64,000 bases of DNA, taken from the NCBI GenBank assembly GCA_001692895.1, contig KV748249.1, forward strand, positions 558,001 to 622,000, written 5' to 3'. Both the position numbers and the translations under genes were made by a program. Of this stretch, positions 1-10,979 are shown piece by piece. Numbering within the stretch: position 1 is the first letter of the stretch; every line of letters starts with the position of its first letter. Origin of the DNA: Cenococcum geophilum 1.58 (lineage: Eukaryota > Ascomycota > Dothideomycetes > Gloniales > Gloniaceae). The notes under the pieces were generated by a model, which was given only the letters and a program-made list of their open reading frames with translations, was not told where the DNA came from and ran no database searches.

Positions 1-2734
1 TTAACGTAACTTTAACTTAGTTAAGTAGCTTTAAGTAATACTCTTTTTTAGTTAATAATGGAGCAACTAGGGGTAACCCCACTTGCATATAATAGGCACC
101 TAAATTATCTCCCTAAATGAGTATATTCTTAAGGTTATTAAGCTTAACACTTAATTTATTTATATCTCTAATGCAAAATAAAAATGGGGTATTTATAAGA
201 ATAATATAAAAAGTAATGCACCCTAAAGGGGTTTAGACCCTAATTATGCTAAAAAAGATTATAATACCCTTACTAAAACAAATTGTGTGTTAGCCTGCCG
301 TTAAATAGTTAATTTAAATAGAGCTATTAAGCTGCTAAAGGGCTTAAACTTAAGGTTCTCCTATTATAGATACTCCTGCGGCTCTAGTGTCTAGCATAAT
401 ACTATAGAAAATGTTTACTAAGTATCTATTATTAAAGAAGAACGTAAAACTCTTCTATAGCTTATTAAAGATATCTAACTTTATAATAGAGTAGAGCGTA
501 GATTAGTTATTAAGAATAGTAACGGTTTATATGCTATTTACCTTACTATATTTAGTAAAGTATTAGTTAGGGAAGTAGTCCTTAATTTCTATATCTATAA
601 GGAGCTATTTAACCTTATTAACCTTACCTTTAAGATCTTTTACGCCTTTATATTAAACTAGGAAGCTTTAAAAGTAAGCTATAATAACTTTATAATTTCT
701 AACGTTTCTTATACTTTAGCGAAACTTATTATATACCTTCTTTTGTTTATTAAGAGAATGCCTAATTAACTAGTAATTTGGTTTCTTATAAATATAGTAC
801 TTTTTTTAGTAATTGCTTTAAAACAAACCTCTATAAGGGCCTCTATCTTTACCTTATAGTTATTAATTATATCCTTTACCGTATTATTTACCCCGGCTAC
901 TATACGTTTAATTAGTCCAGTTATAATTATACTAATTAGGCGGGTTGATTAAAGTAGGTTAGAGTTAGGCGTTAAATTACTATACTTCTTAAGAGTGTAA
1001 AGCGGTGCTAATAGAAGATCTTAATTAAGTATATACTCCTTTATAAGTATTTATAGGATTAAAAAGGGTAAGGTTATATTCTTTAATGCCTTAGTATATG
1101 CTAATAACTTAATTATATAGGCTAAAATCCTCTTAATATAATTTAGATAAACCACGCTAAATTATCTAAAATTAATTAAAGAGCTTTTAAAGATAATTAA
1201 GCTAAGGGACACCTAGGTTTATAGTAATAATCCTTAAAAAGGTAGTCTCTTTCTATTCTAATATATACTGCTACTTATTCTCTTCTGTTTTAAAGTAGTA
1301 TCTTAACTTATATATTATGCGGTTAAAATTATATCCTTTTCCTACTAAACGGTTATAATAGAAGGTACTAGCTTAGCCCTTAAGCATAACGGAATAGGCG
1401 TTATAGTATTAATTAGACTCTATTTCTACTTTCTAGCAATAGTTATAAAAGATATATAGTTTCGAATTAAGGATATTATATAGTTCCCCGTTAAACTTCT
1501 TCTCCTAATCTAAATAAAGCTTCGCGAGCTTTATAAGCAATTTTAAACTACTTCTAATTTAAGATTAAGATAAAGAAGGTAGGAGTTGCATTATAGGCTA
1601 CAGTGGGGACGTAGGTCTAATTAGTGGAGTTTAAAGGTTATTAACTTGCGGAGTAATAGGATCCTATACCTGGTCTTATTAGGGTATAGTGTCTAATATT
1701 AAAGCTATAGGTTAAATTGGATATAGAGGAGTTAAGGGTAGAGGTAGATTCGTCTCTAGAGGTATGTTACTTAGATTCTATTATAAGTTAAGCTTCCTTA
1801 TAGTGCGTAGTTAGTGCTTAATCTCTTATAGAGTCCATTTATGCTCTTTTTTTACATTAATAATATACTCTTAAATGTTATCTCTAATAACTCCCCTATC
1901 TATAGGGATAAATACTCTATACTTCTAAAGAAAGTTACGGAAGTCCTATATAATATCTTTATTTATCTAATAAAGTCCTCCTTTATATAGTACTATAGTA
2001 TAGTATTATTATATTTGCTATCTTTATAGTATATTATACGGTATAATAGGAATCCGTTTAGGTCCTATTACTTAGCGGTTATAGAGTTAATATCTCTATT
2101 CTATATCTCTGGGTTAATATCATCCTCGTACTTCTTTAGGTAGGTTAATGCTATAGTAAGTATAAAATTAACGGGGTGTCATACATTAAAGGTAGGTAGG
2201 ATTTTCGGTTTTATAGGATCTCGTAGGTTTACTGTTAAGAGGTAGGCAATTCGAGATGTTGTTTGACGCGTTTTAGACGTCGTTTAACGCGTTTTGGACA
2301 TTAACTTAGGACCTTAGGTTTAGTAATACTTTTAACCTAAAGTATAACCAAATCTTTATAAACGCGATTATTCTACGTAATAAACGCAACTTAGTATCTC
2401 CTAGTACTTAGTAATACTTCTATTACTAGTTTTTCGTAAGTCTAAGGTAGTATAATATTGCTAGGATCTATTCCATATAAGCGCATATGGCATCCCTATA
2501 TAAGACTATCTCTTCTATTCGAAAACCTAGCTGCTTTATAGTTAACTGTATATTTAACCACTAATTAGTATTAATTATATAGGGTAACTCACCAATAATA
2601 ACTACTTAAGTAGGTTATAGTGATGTTGGTTAATAAAGCTTATTAATTGGAATAAGGAAGGGCGAGGAACTTAAGGCTCCTCGCCACGCTAGTGCCGCGG
2701 CGACACGTGACGGCAACTTGCCTTATTTCTAACA
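1..2734 (-). mobile_element. Copia-1a: Ty1/Copia LTR element, 5' half, fossil
   Basis: The right end is a 5' LTR, so the sense strand is minus and the element leaves the window at position 1. Reverse-complemented, its internal part lines up with the two other Copia-1 copies. The gag region begins near 2145, and positions 1-240 match the protease/integrase region at about 40800-41045. It is inserted in the Gypsy-1 copy that starts at 2735, just upstream of that element's reverse transcriptase. It is broken, with dozens of RIP-type changes and no long open frame. By nesting it is younger than its Gypsy-1 host. The family assignment rests on clear integrase and RNase H similarity in the longer copies. 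Confidence 0.85.
2569..2734 (-). repeat. 5' LTR of Copia-1a (166 bp)
   Basis: On the minus strand it starts TGTTAGAAATAAGGC and carries the Copia-1 LTR landmarks: the odd palindrome GGCAAGTTGCC and a GC-rich hairpin around CCTTAAG with GGCGAGGAG/CTCCTCGCC-type arms. The junction into the internal region (ACTAATTAGTGG) is the one seen in the other Copia-1 copies. It is slightly shorter than the 186-bp and 218-bp LTRs of the other copies. The left boundary is set by that junction motif. Confidence 0.8.
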
Positions 2735-2829
2735 ACTATAAAATAGAGTTAGAACTAGGAACAAGTCTAAGGTTCTTTTTAACCTATAAGCTTACTTATA
2801 AAAAGTTAAGAGTACTTAAAGAGTTTATT

Positions 2830-4010
2830 TAGGAGAACTTATAAAAGGGATATATTAGACTATTATAATTATTAGTAGGTTATCTGGTATTAATTATACT
2901 AAAAAAGAACGGAGAACTTAGGCTATATATTAACTATAGATAATTAAATAGCATTACTTAAAAGGATAGGTATCCTTTACCCTTAATTAGCAAAATTTAG
3001 GATTAGATAGGTAACGAATAAATCTTTATAAAGATAGATTTAAGATAAGCGTACTATTAGATTAGAATTAAGGAAGGCAATAAATAAAAGGCAGCTTTTA
3101 GGTTAAGAGAAGAACTATATAAACTATTAGTTATATAATTTAGGTTAATAAATACACTAGTAATATTTTAGAAAAGAATTAATAGTATATTAGGAGAATA
3201 CCTTAATAAGTTTATTATAGTATACNTTAACGACATTATTATCTACTTAATAACTAAGGAAGAGTATAAAGAATATATTAAATAGGTTTTAAAGAGACTA
3301 TAAGAAGAATAGATACTAATAGCAATTAAGAAATATAAGTTCTTTACTAGGAAGACTAATTTTGTTAGATTTATTATTAAACTAGGTTATATTAGTATAG
3401 ACCTAAAGAAAATTAAATCTATAGTAAGTTAGCAAAAACTAGAGAATATAATATAGTTAAGGTTATTTTTAGGGGTTTATAACTACTATNGNAGGTTTAT
3501 AGTATANTAGTTAAAGAATATTAAACTGTTTACTAGGCTTATAAAGAAAGAGGAACTATAGGTATAGGGAGATAAATAAAAAAAGTTATTTAAGAAACTT
3601 AAGGAGTTATTTACCTAGGAGCCAATCCTTAAAATTTATTAATTAGGGCTAGATATAGTTATAAAAATAGATATATTAGACTTTATACTAGAAGTATATT
3701 TACTATAGAAGTATAAGAGTATATAGCATCTAGTAGCATATTATAGTTAGAAGATAATACTACTAGAGTTAAACTATAATATCTATAACAAGGAGTTATT
3801 AGGTATAGTTATAGTACTAAAAAAATAAAGAGTATTCTTATAAGGCGTAAAAAAACTATTTATAGTTAAAATGGATTATAAAAACCTAATAGGGTTTCTA
3901 ATAATAAAAAAACTTAATTATAGATAGGTTAGATAGGTAGAGATACTTACAGAATACTATTTTAAGATTTAGTATACTAAAGGAACTAAAAATATAAGGG
4001 CAGATATACT
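2830..4010 (+). pseudogene. Gypsy-1a reverse transcriptase and RNase H region
   Basis: Ty3/Gypsy RT landmarks are readable: a YINYR-type box near 2920-2945 and a YLNNIIIYL-like catalytic box near 3215-3245. A connection and RNase H stretch follows, ending in a motif of the kind ADILSR near 4000. The region runs in parallel with the RT of Gypsy-1d at 62930-64000 at most positions. It is a fossil with many breaks. Confidence 0.85.
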
Positions 4011-4239
4011 TAGTAGAAAGGCTAAACTATAGAATAATAAGAAACTATTAAGAGCAATATTACGCAGGGACAAGGATCGATTAATTAGATATAATTACCC
4101 TAAACTAGTAGTAACTTAAAAGGATAATAAACTAAAAAGAGTTTATAAGACACTAAAAAGCTTTTAGGTATAGAGAATTCTAAAAGTATAGCTAGAAGAT
4201 CTATAGATAGATATATACAAAAATTAAAAAGCGAAGTAT

Positions 4240-5510
4240 ATCCTAAAAAGCATAGTAGAATATTTTATGGAAGATTTCTATAAGGGAATAACTTAAGAAT
4301 ATAATAGAGCAATAGGCTTAGTGTTAAGACTTTAGAAAGAATATATTATTAATAAAATCTAAAGTACAGCTAGAAAAGTAATAAAAGAGTATTTAGATTG
4401 CTAAAGAAATAAACTAATAAGGTATAAGCTATACGGAGGGCTATAACCTATTAAAATACTAGAGAGACTATAGGAGGTTATATTATAGGACTTTATTATT
4501 AAGTTACTAAAGTTAAGAAATCCTATTATTAGATAAGAACATAATATAATCTTAGTAATAGTAGATAAGTTAACTAAATAGGGCTACTTTATAGCATGCA
4601 TAGAAGAAATCTTAGTAGAAGATATCGCTAAAATCTATATTAAAGAAGTATTTGCAAAATATAGACCACTAAGTAAGATTATATTGGATAGAGATTTAAG
4701 ATTTGTAATAGTATTTTAGGAGGTATTTTAGCGGAATAAGGAGGTCGCGTAGTAATATTAATAGTATATTATCCGCAAATGGACAAATAGATAGAAAGAT
4801 TAAATTAAACGCTAGAGTAGTATCTAAGATATTATATTAATTATGCACAGAATAATTAGGTATTATTATTACTAATTATATAGTTTATATATAATATAAC
4901 ACTATAAGAAGGAATAGGCATATTATTATTTAAGGCAAATTATAGATATAAGCTAAGAATATTATTATTACTATAATAAGTAAAGAAAATAAGTAGTATA
5001 GCTAAAGAAAGAATAAAGACGTTAATAAATCTTTATATAGACCTTATGTAATTAATAAAAAAAGTACTATAATGCTAGGAGATCTAAGGGACTAGATCTT
5101 AAGAAGGGGGATAAAGTATAGCTACTATATAAAAATTTTAAAAGTTAATAACTAAGTAAGAAATTAGACTATATTAGACTAGGACCTTTTAAAATTATAT
5201 AAAGGATTTTACCGGTATATTTAAGTTAAACCTACTAGCTAGGATAAAGATCTACCCTATATAATATATTATAATACTAAAACTAGTACACGGGAATATT
5301 AAGCTATTAGTTTATAAAGTAAACATATATAAAGAATAAGAAGAAGATAAATAGTAAGTTTTAAGGATTATTAGTTATAAGGATATTAATAATAAAATAT
5401 AGTACAAGGTAAAGTGGATAGGCTATAATAAGACTACCTAAAAACTACTATAGAATTTAAAGAATACTATTAGAAAGGTATAGAAGTATTAAAGAAAAAC
5501 GGGTTAAGTA
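4240..5510 (+). pseudogene. Gypsy-1a integrase with chromodomain-like tail
   Basis: The integrase zinc-binding and catalytic-core regions are recognisable by comparison with the minus-strand Gypsy-1 copy at 32240-33520. A C-terminal part follows that ends in a chromodomain-like segment (VKWIGY-type context near 5410). Chromodomain integrases (chromoviruses) are typical of fungal Gypsy elements and target heterochromatin. Fossil with many breaks. Confidence 0.75.
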
Positions 5511-5589
5511 ATATTAAGAAGGAGCTAAAGAGAAAGGGATTAGTTAAAGGTAATAGACAAGCCAGATTATCTAGGGGATCTACTACCGG

Positions 5590-5850
5590 CGTATAAACTA
5601 TTTCCGCCTCTTTTTAATTAGAATCCTTTTTAGCCTCCTTAGCCTTAAGTTTAAATAAACCTTACTCTACTAAATAAAGCTCTTTTAAGCGTACCTTTTT
5701 ATAGACCTTTACTAGATGGCTTAGGCGAGTATAAATATCTAGTTCAGCTTTTAGAGCCTAAGACGCCTTATTAAAATAACGCTAAACTTTAGTAAGAGCC
5801 TTAGCCAGCTTACCCTCTAGCTTTTCGGCCGCTATTAATATATATAACCC
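5590..5850 (-). pseudogene. Antisense reading frame in Gypsy-1a, unknown function
   Basis: This minus-strand frame lies opposite to pol, between the integrase tail and the 3' LTR. It reads as a charged, probably helical polypeptide and contains the motif KVYKKVRLKE near 5660-5715, followed shortly by LVE. The same strand relation, position and motif (KVYKKVRSKE) occur in Gypsy-1b at about 31860-32160 and, more decayed, in Gypsy-1c at about 57600-57900. The two subfamilies differ a lot at the DNA level here but keep the peptide motif, which suggests that it was coding before RIP. The function is unknown. It is a fossil frame. Confidence 0.5.
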
Positions 5851-6235
5851 TAAAGGGGATTAGATAAGGAACTAGATAGTTATAAGGGGAAATAAAATAT
5901 ATATACTTAGCGTTAGAGATAGATTAAATATTATAGAACGATTATATATTTGCTTACGTATACTTAGTATAGGAAAAAGGTTAGTAACTAGATAAAGACG
6001 TAATTATAATATATACTAACTTCTTCTCTATATAATAAGAATAAAATAATATAACTTTACTAAGTAACAGAATAAACGTTACTAGCTGGTTATAGCAATT
6101 AGACATAAAGGATTTAATAAAAGGTATTGGGAGTAATAAAGGTTCTTAAATTAAAGATAGGAATGCTATACCTCTAATAGACGACTTAGAGATAGGAAAT
6201 ATCTTTAAGGACGAAGATAAAAAGGAGGGGGATGG

Positions 6236-6655
6236 TATTACGGACCTTATATTAGTAGTAGTACAACTACTAAAAATAGATATAAATAGGTTAGTTAAGA
6301 TAGTATAGGAGGTGCTAGAACCGATTAAGCTATAGAATAAGGGGTAGCCGAGTTATATAGCTAGTTACGTTATAAGTTCGGAACGTTAAAATGTAGGAAC
6401 GTGGGAATGTAATATACTAACGTACTAATGTACTAATATACTAAACCCTTTACTATAGGGAGGAGTTATATATTTAAGGACATATAGTCTCTATAAATAG
6501 TTTCTTTTCTTTATAGTAAATCTTAAAATATAATTAGAGTTAATCTATTAGGCAACTACTCCACCAGTTATTATTACGTTGTTAACTTCTTATTTACCTA
6601 TATACCCAGCCTATTAACAAGTTTACCGTAGTTCCTATTATAAGACTTTATTATA
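6236..6655 (+). repeat. 3' LTR of Gypsy-1a (about 420 bp)
   Basis: It starts TATTACGGACC and ends in a TTCCTATTATAAG-type tail that matches the CTACAAGGTTCCGTTACA terminus of intact Gypsy-1 LTRs. The segment 6460-6655 aligns base by base with the second half of the LTR at 58836-59260. A purine tract, AAAAAGGAGGGGGA, lies immediately upstream. The middle part is diverged and includes a short TACTAATGTACTAATATACTAA repeat around 6415-6440. Confidence 0.8.
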
Positions 6656-6759
6656 GAAACTGCCACGCCTATAAACGCGTAGATACTCCTAGGGATTAAA
6701 TCCCTAGGTGGTTATAACCACTGCCTATTTTAGAACGCCCTTAGTAATATATTATAATG

Positions 6760-7910
6760 GACTTTAAGTCGTTTTTAAAGGACGCCTACGGCTATAATAC
6801 GGCCTTTATAGTAATTAACTGGCTATATAAGCAATTTATCTCCCTCCCTTATTTTAAGACTATAACTATAAAAGATATAGCCCGCCTCTACATTAATAAT
6901 ATCTATTAATTCTACAATGCCCCTAAATTAATTATTTCTAACTATAGTCCCTAATTTATATTAGATTTCTAGAACAAACTCTACTATATCCTTAGGATTA
7001 AGATTAAACTCTCTATTATATTCTACCCTTAAACTAATAGCTAAACTAAGATTATAAACTAGTATCTTAACTAGTAACTACGCCTCTTTATAAACTACTA
7101 TTAGGATAACTAGTTAGAATTACTACCTATAATAAACTACGCGCAGCTTACACTCCCCTATAATAGTATAGGGATATTGCCATTTAAACTGCTTAATAGG
7201 TATACACCCTAAACGTCCTTTAATTAGGATAGGCCTACTAAACCCACTACAGCTTACGAACGCCTTAGCTGTAAAGAGGCCTAGGCATTTGCTAAGAGAA
7301 TATATAGAGCCTAAAAGACCGCCTAAATAATTATAAAAAAGGCGTAAAAGAAGGAGTCTAATATAAATTGATATTATCGCGAGGTAGACTTTTAAGTAGG
7401 AGATAAGGTATAGGTGTTAATAAAGAACTAGAAAACCTAGAGGCCGAGCTATAAGCTAAACCATTAAATAGCTAGCCTATACGAGATTCTTTAAAATGTA
7501 GGATATTCTTTTAAGGTTAAGCTACTAGAATTAATAAAGATCTACCCCGTCTTTTCCCTAAACCAGCTATAAAAAGCTATAGATAATCCATTACCTAGGT
7601 AATATAATAACCCCCTACTACTAATCTAAATTGCAGAGAATAAAGAATAAAAAGTTAAAGAAATTCTAGCGGCTAAAAAGGACCGTAAGGTCTTAAAATA
7701 CTATATAAGCTAGGTAGGCCATAATAAAGATCCAAAATAGTATCCCGTATCTAACTTTAAGTACTCCCCCTATAAGCTGCGGGACTTCTACTTAGCCTAC
7801 CCTAACCTCCCTAAACTACTACGCAAATTAGATAACTGGATTAAGTGCTAGGAAGAAGGATTAAATAACTATAACGATTTAGACAATAATAAGGAGCTTA
7901 GATAACGCCT
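6760..7910 (+). pseudogene. Gypsy-2a integrase fragment
   Basis: The frame shows an integrase core with the DGQT-region context near 7030 and the family-typical stretch on building targets and small chromatin-type folds near 7380-7560. It also has the KIYPVFS motif near 7540, a landmark of the integrase tail before a chromodomain. Downstream is a segment resembling a degenerate chromodomain. Fossil with many breaks, though several stretches of 50-100 codons remain readable. Confidence 0.75.
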
Positions 7911-7945
7911 AAGGGCAGGCTTTTTTAGGAGGGGGGGGGGGGTAA

Positions 7946-8204
7946 TATAATGGTGCTAGAGCGCGTTACCTACTAAGTTCTACCATATTCTACCACCTAT
8001 TATATTATTGTATACTATTTAGTACTATTTCTTACTATTAACTCGCCTACTATTAGCTCGTCTACTACTAGCGCCTTAGCAGCTCGCGTTACCTATGTAT
8101 TAACACTAGCTATTACGACCCCCTTTCCTTCTCCTTAGCTTAGTATCTTTATTAGATAGCAATCCATAAGCTTTAGTTTAGAGGTATTTATATAAGCCGT
8201 TACA
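7946..8204 (+). repeat. 3' LTR of Gypsy-2a (about 259 bp) with preceding poly-G tract
   Basis: It begins TATAATGGTGCTAGAGC and ends AAGCCGTTACA. It shares with the Gypsy-2b LTR the CGTTACCT...TTCTACCATATTCTACC block, the CTAGCGCCTTAGC block and the CCTTCTCCTTAGCTTAGTATC block. A run of 12 G at about 7930-7942 just upstream is the polypurine tract that primes plus-strand DNA. Confidence 0.85.
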
Positions 8205-8242
8205 TTAATAGGATATATCTCGGCGCTTAAGGAGTCTGTACT

Positions 8243-8435
8243 TACTACGGTATTAAGCATAAGTTTCGTTAGTACGAAAATTGGCGTGAAATATTAGCTA
8301 GGATTCTTACTAGGGTTTTTTACCAATCAGTCCTATAAGACCTTTTAGCGCTCTTACTAACTATTTATTATAAAGTTACCACTATAAGCTAAGAACGCCA
8401 CTATACTAACGAAACTTATGCCTGATACCGTAGTA
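8243..8435. mobile_element. MITE-3: small inverted-repeat element (about 193 bp)
   Basis: Terminal inverted repeats of about 45 bp face each other. The left starts TACTACGGTATTAAGCATAA, and the right, read on the minus strand, starts TACTACGGTATCAGGCATAA. Both continue through AGTTTCGTTAGTA and end near TGGCGT. The interior (about 8292-8392) is non-coding. No convincing target-site duplication was found and the superfamily is unknown. It lies downstream of the Helitron Rep region and close to the insertion point of Gypsy-2a. Confidence 0.7.
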
Positions 8436-8436
8436 G

Positions 8437-8640
8437 TGTAAGGGTACTTTTAGTCCCTTACTCGGGTACATCCCAGAAGCTCTTAGGGGCTGCTAAGGCT
8501 AGCCTTCGGCTAGGCCTTGGCCACCCCTTATAAGCTCCTCGGGCTTACAGCCTCCTTCCTCCCCTATTAGTTCGTCTCTATACTTAGGCTATTACCTACC
8601 CTTATTACCATATCGTCCTCTTCTATCGACTCTCCTTATA
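8437..8640. other. GC-richer patch, no gene recognised
   Basis: A stretch of about 200 bp is clearly richer in G and C, and in CpA/TpG, than its surroundings. It contains the hairpin GGCTAGCCTTCGGCTAGGCC near 8510-8530. It lies directly after MITE-3 on the 3' side of the Helitron gene. No coding similarity was recognised. It could be Helitron non-coding sequence or another small insertion. Confidence 0.4.
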
Positions 8641-10498
8641 ACTTATGATCGGCTTACCTACTCCCTACTATATACCCTAGCAATGTGCCTTATACTTAGT
8701 TCTACCTATATCTAGGTCTATAATAAGATCTTTATAGCCATCTAGTTATTTAGGTCATATTTACGCCCTATAAGAATATCCGTACGGTTTATAGCGCCTA
8801 TGCTAACTAATTGTATTTAGTAATAAGCTTATTTATAAACCTAGCTATTACTAAACTAAAGGCATAAAGGTTGTTAGTATATAGCTGTACTAATTAGAGT
8901 AACTTCTTCTCTTCCTTGCTATAATATTTGCCTATATAGCTAACTATTACTAATATGCTTATAATAGGTAATATATTAATATTCGCTATCTACGCTAATA
9001 TTATAGCTATATTATAACTATTAAGAAGTTTATTATTACGCTATAAAAAGAATATTTAGTAATATAGATTTTAATCCGTTAATACAGCAGCCTTATTATA
9101 GAGAGAGCGTGGAAAATAGAAGTGGCACTTCTTTACTCTAGTGGAGCCTTTCTTTAATCTTAAGCAGTAAGATTTAGTATAATTATAGTGTTATTAAAAT
9201 TAATTAAAATAGGTAGTAAGAAGCTTACTAGTATTAAGCTGTTCTTTATAGCTAAGCAAAAGGATATCGGAGATTAAGAGGCCTAAATTAATTAGGATTT
9301 ATTATAAATATAAAAGTAGTCTAGTACTTAGTAAAAGCTGCCATTAATTTACTAGCTAACGGATCTAGCCTTAGGGCTATTAAACTCTATAAAAAGCTAT
9401 ATATATAGCCACTACCTTATACCTACCACTTATATTAGGACCAAAAGTTAGTGCTATTAAATAGACTTATAAGTACGTACTTCCTAAACAGATTAAAGCG
9501 GCAATATAGCTAATAAGCAGCAATATGCAGATTATTATTAAGATTTTAAGAAATAATCTAGTAGCGTTAAGCCTTATTAGTAGCCTTATATTCGTTAAAT
9601 TAAGGTATATAAGAGTATAGATTATACTAATATAAATTAGTAGCGCTAAGTGTAAAGAATAGAGACACGCTCTTAAGATTTTTAGTATAAGCCGTAAGCT
9701 TATTTCTTTTCTGCCTCTAGTAAGGTCTAGTACCCTTAAGGTTCCATATATGCCATATAATCTTATTTAGTAACTAGCCACCCCTATTACTATTTATAAT
9801 ATTATTAAGCTTATCTAAAGATAGATTATTCTTATTTAATTATCTATAAAGGAAGTAGGTAGCGTTAAGGGCTTACTCTCTTATAATCTAATTAAACAAA
9901 TAGTAGCGAAATAAGGGGTAGCGACTAAACTAACCGTCTTAATACTTAAGTATGTACTTAGCGTATATAGCTAGGGTAATAGTATAGCTTCGTAGTATAT
10001 TAAAATTGGCTTTACTATAAGGAAATAAAGTAAGAAAGGCGCTGCATATAATAAAACTAGCTAATTACTTAGAAAGAGATGTCTGCTATATAGTAGGAAT
10101 CTTTAGGCCTACTTATAGGCCTTATTAGTATTAAACCTCACGACTTAAAATCTCTAATTTATTAAGGTTAGGCACTAGATTAAGAACTAAAGTATTTAAT
10201 ACATTGTTATTAAATTCGCTATTTAGTATATTATTACCAAGCTTAATAGATAAAGGATTAGTAATAAGAGGATGTTATATAAAAGCAGAATTGCCTATAA
10301 AAACTAGTGTAGCCTATAATCTAAAAGTAAGCTAAGCTGTTAGGCCACTAAAATTAGACTTTAGCTTATTAATATAAGGTAGCTAATCTAATATAGAACT
10401 ACTTTTAGGTAAGCCAATAAGCTAAGTGCTATATATTTTAACGTTATAATAATTAGGATAATTAACCTTTAGAAAGTAAAGCTATAGTACTATAGTAA
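8640..10498 (-). pseudogene. Helitron transposase, Rep (HUH) domain part, RIP-degraded
   Basis: The minus-strand frame matches the Helitron_like_N/Rep domain of rolling-circle transposons. In order it shows a YAKYILKY-DG-FSRYPLFRY stretch (about 9880-9960), LKGTR followed by KRNKLTAYTKNL (about 9650-9740), and LFFTLSATNLY (about 9610-9650). Next come NNLHIAAYQLYCRFNLFRKY (about 9470-9530, partly inferred) and the HUH position at 9396-9410, which now reads GYIYS where the family has GxHxH. CHFYFPRSLYNKAAVLTD follows (about 9080-9140), then the tyrosine motif SYIGKYYSK (about 8901-8940), which keeps both tyrosines and the lysine. Many TAA/TAG codons interrupt it. The gene is cut at 10498 by MITE-1 and its passengers; the N-terminus continues at 23762-24430. 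The PIF1-type helicase domain expected downstream is not visible before 8205. Confidence 0.8.
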
Positions 10499-10533
10499 AA
10501 CGCCTTAACGTAGTTTACGAGCAAGTGGGCCAT
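10499..10533. mobile_element. MITE-1, left terminal piece
   Basis: The 35 bp CCTTAACGTAGTTTACGAGC... mirror, on the opposite strand, the right end of MITE-1 at about 23315-23349 (GCTCGTAAACTACGTTAAGG against GCCCACTTACTTATAAACTACGTTAACG). The element is interrupted here by Gypsy-2b and resumes at 16714. The last five bases, GCCAT, are the Gypsy-2b target site. Confidence 0.75.
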
Positions 10534-10743
10534 TGTAACGGCGCTATCGCACGTTACCTGCCAAATTCTACCATATTCTGCCGACCTGCGATTGGCCCGC
10601 CTAAAGCTAGCGCCTTAGCGGCTCACCCTATATATTTGTTTACATTAGTCCTAGCGACCCCTTTTCCTTCTCTTTAGCTTAGTATCTTCGTAATATAGCA
10701 TTCTACAAGCTTTAGTTTAGAGGCATTTATACAAGCCGTAACA
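10534..10743 (+). repeat. 5' LTR of Gypsy-2b (210 bp)
   Basis: Starts TGTAACGGCGCTATCGC and ends AAGCCGTAACA; the ends form an imperfect inverted repeat. It contains the CCTGCCAAATTCTACCATAT and GCTAGCGCCTTAGCGGC blocks that recur in other families' 3' regions. Just inside, two 40-bp direct copies of CTGGGAAGGCCT-containing sequence occur at about 10758-10800 and 10858-10900. Confidence 0.95.
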
Positions 10744-10979
10744 TTATACTAAGCTTACCCTATATTACCTGGGAAGGCCTTAATAATATCCTACCCTAAA
10801 GAAACTTCGTCTGCAACAACGTATTAACGCGCTATACTTAGACACCAAAACAACTCTATATTGCCTGGGAAGGCCTAAATAATGTCCTACCTTATAAGCT
10901 AGATAGGACTAGACCTATACCCCTAGAATTAAAACTAAAGCGTATAATACTAATAACCCTTAGGAAGCTAACAATAGTA

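Larger units (their letters stand above)
2735..6655 (+). mobile_element. Gypsy-1a: Ty3/Gypsy LTR element, 3' half, fossil
   Basis: Only the part from just upstream of reverse transcriptase to the 3' LTR is visible, because Copia-1a replaces the junction at 2735 and the 5' half lies outside the window. Order: RT (about 2830-3540), RNase H (about 3640-4010), integrase (about 4240-5000), chromodomain-like tail (about 5395-5500), an antisense frame (about 5590-5850), a purine tract (6219-6232) and the 3' LTR. It is colinear with 62880-64000 but is a diverged subfamily, with a distinct 3' internal region and LTR. It sits inside a Gypsy-2 copy that resumes at 6656. Broken, with dozens of RIP-type changes. 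Confidence 0.85.
6656..8204 (+). mobile_element. Gypsy-2a: Ty3/Gypsy element, 3' end, fossil
   Basis: This is the right-hand remainder of a Gypsy element into which Gypsy-1a inserted; its 5' part lies off the window. It holds the integrase core (about 6760-7250), the C-terminal integrase and chromodomain-like tail (about 7260-7910), a long G tract and a 3' LTR. The integrase tail and LTR are homologous to the complete Gypsy-2b at 10534-16708, but it is a different subfamily. Right of the LTR comes TTAAT, the probable target-site copy, and then the Helitron-bearing base layer. Broken, RIP-like. Confidence 0.8.

Noticed and set aside
9250-9720. A minus-strand hydrophobic frame that at first looked like a membrane transporter
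   Set aside because: The neighbouring frame on the same strand matches the Helitron Rep domain over a long, ordered stretch.
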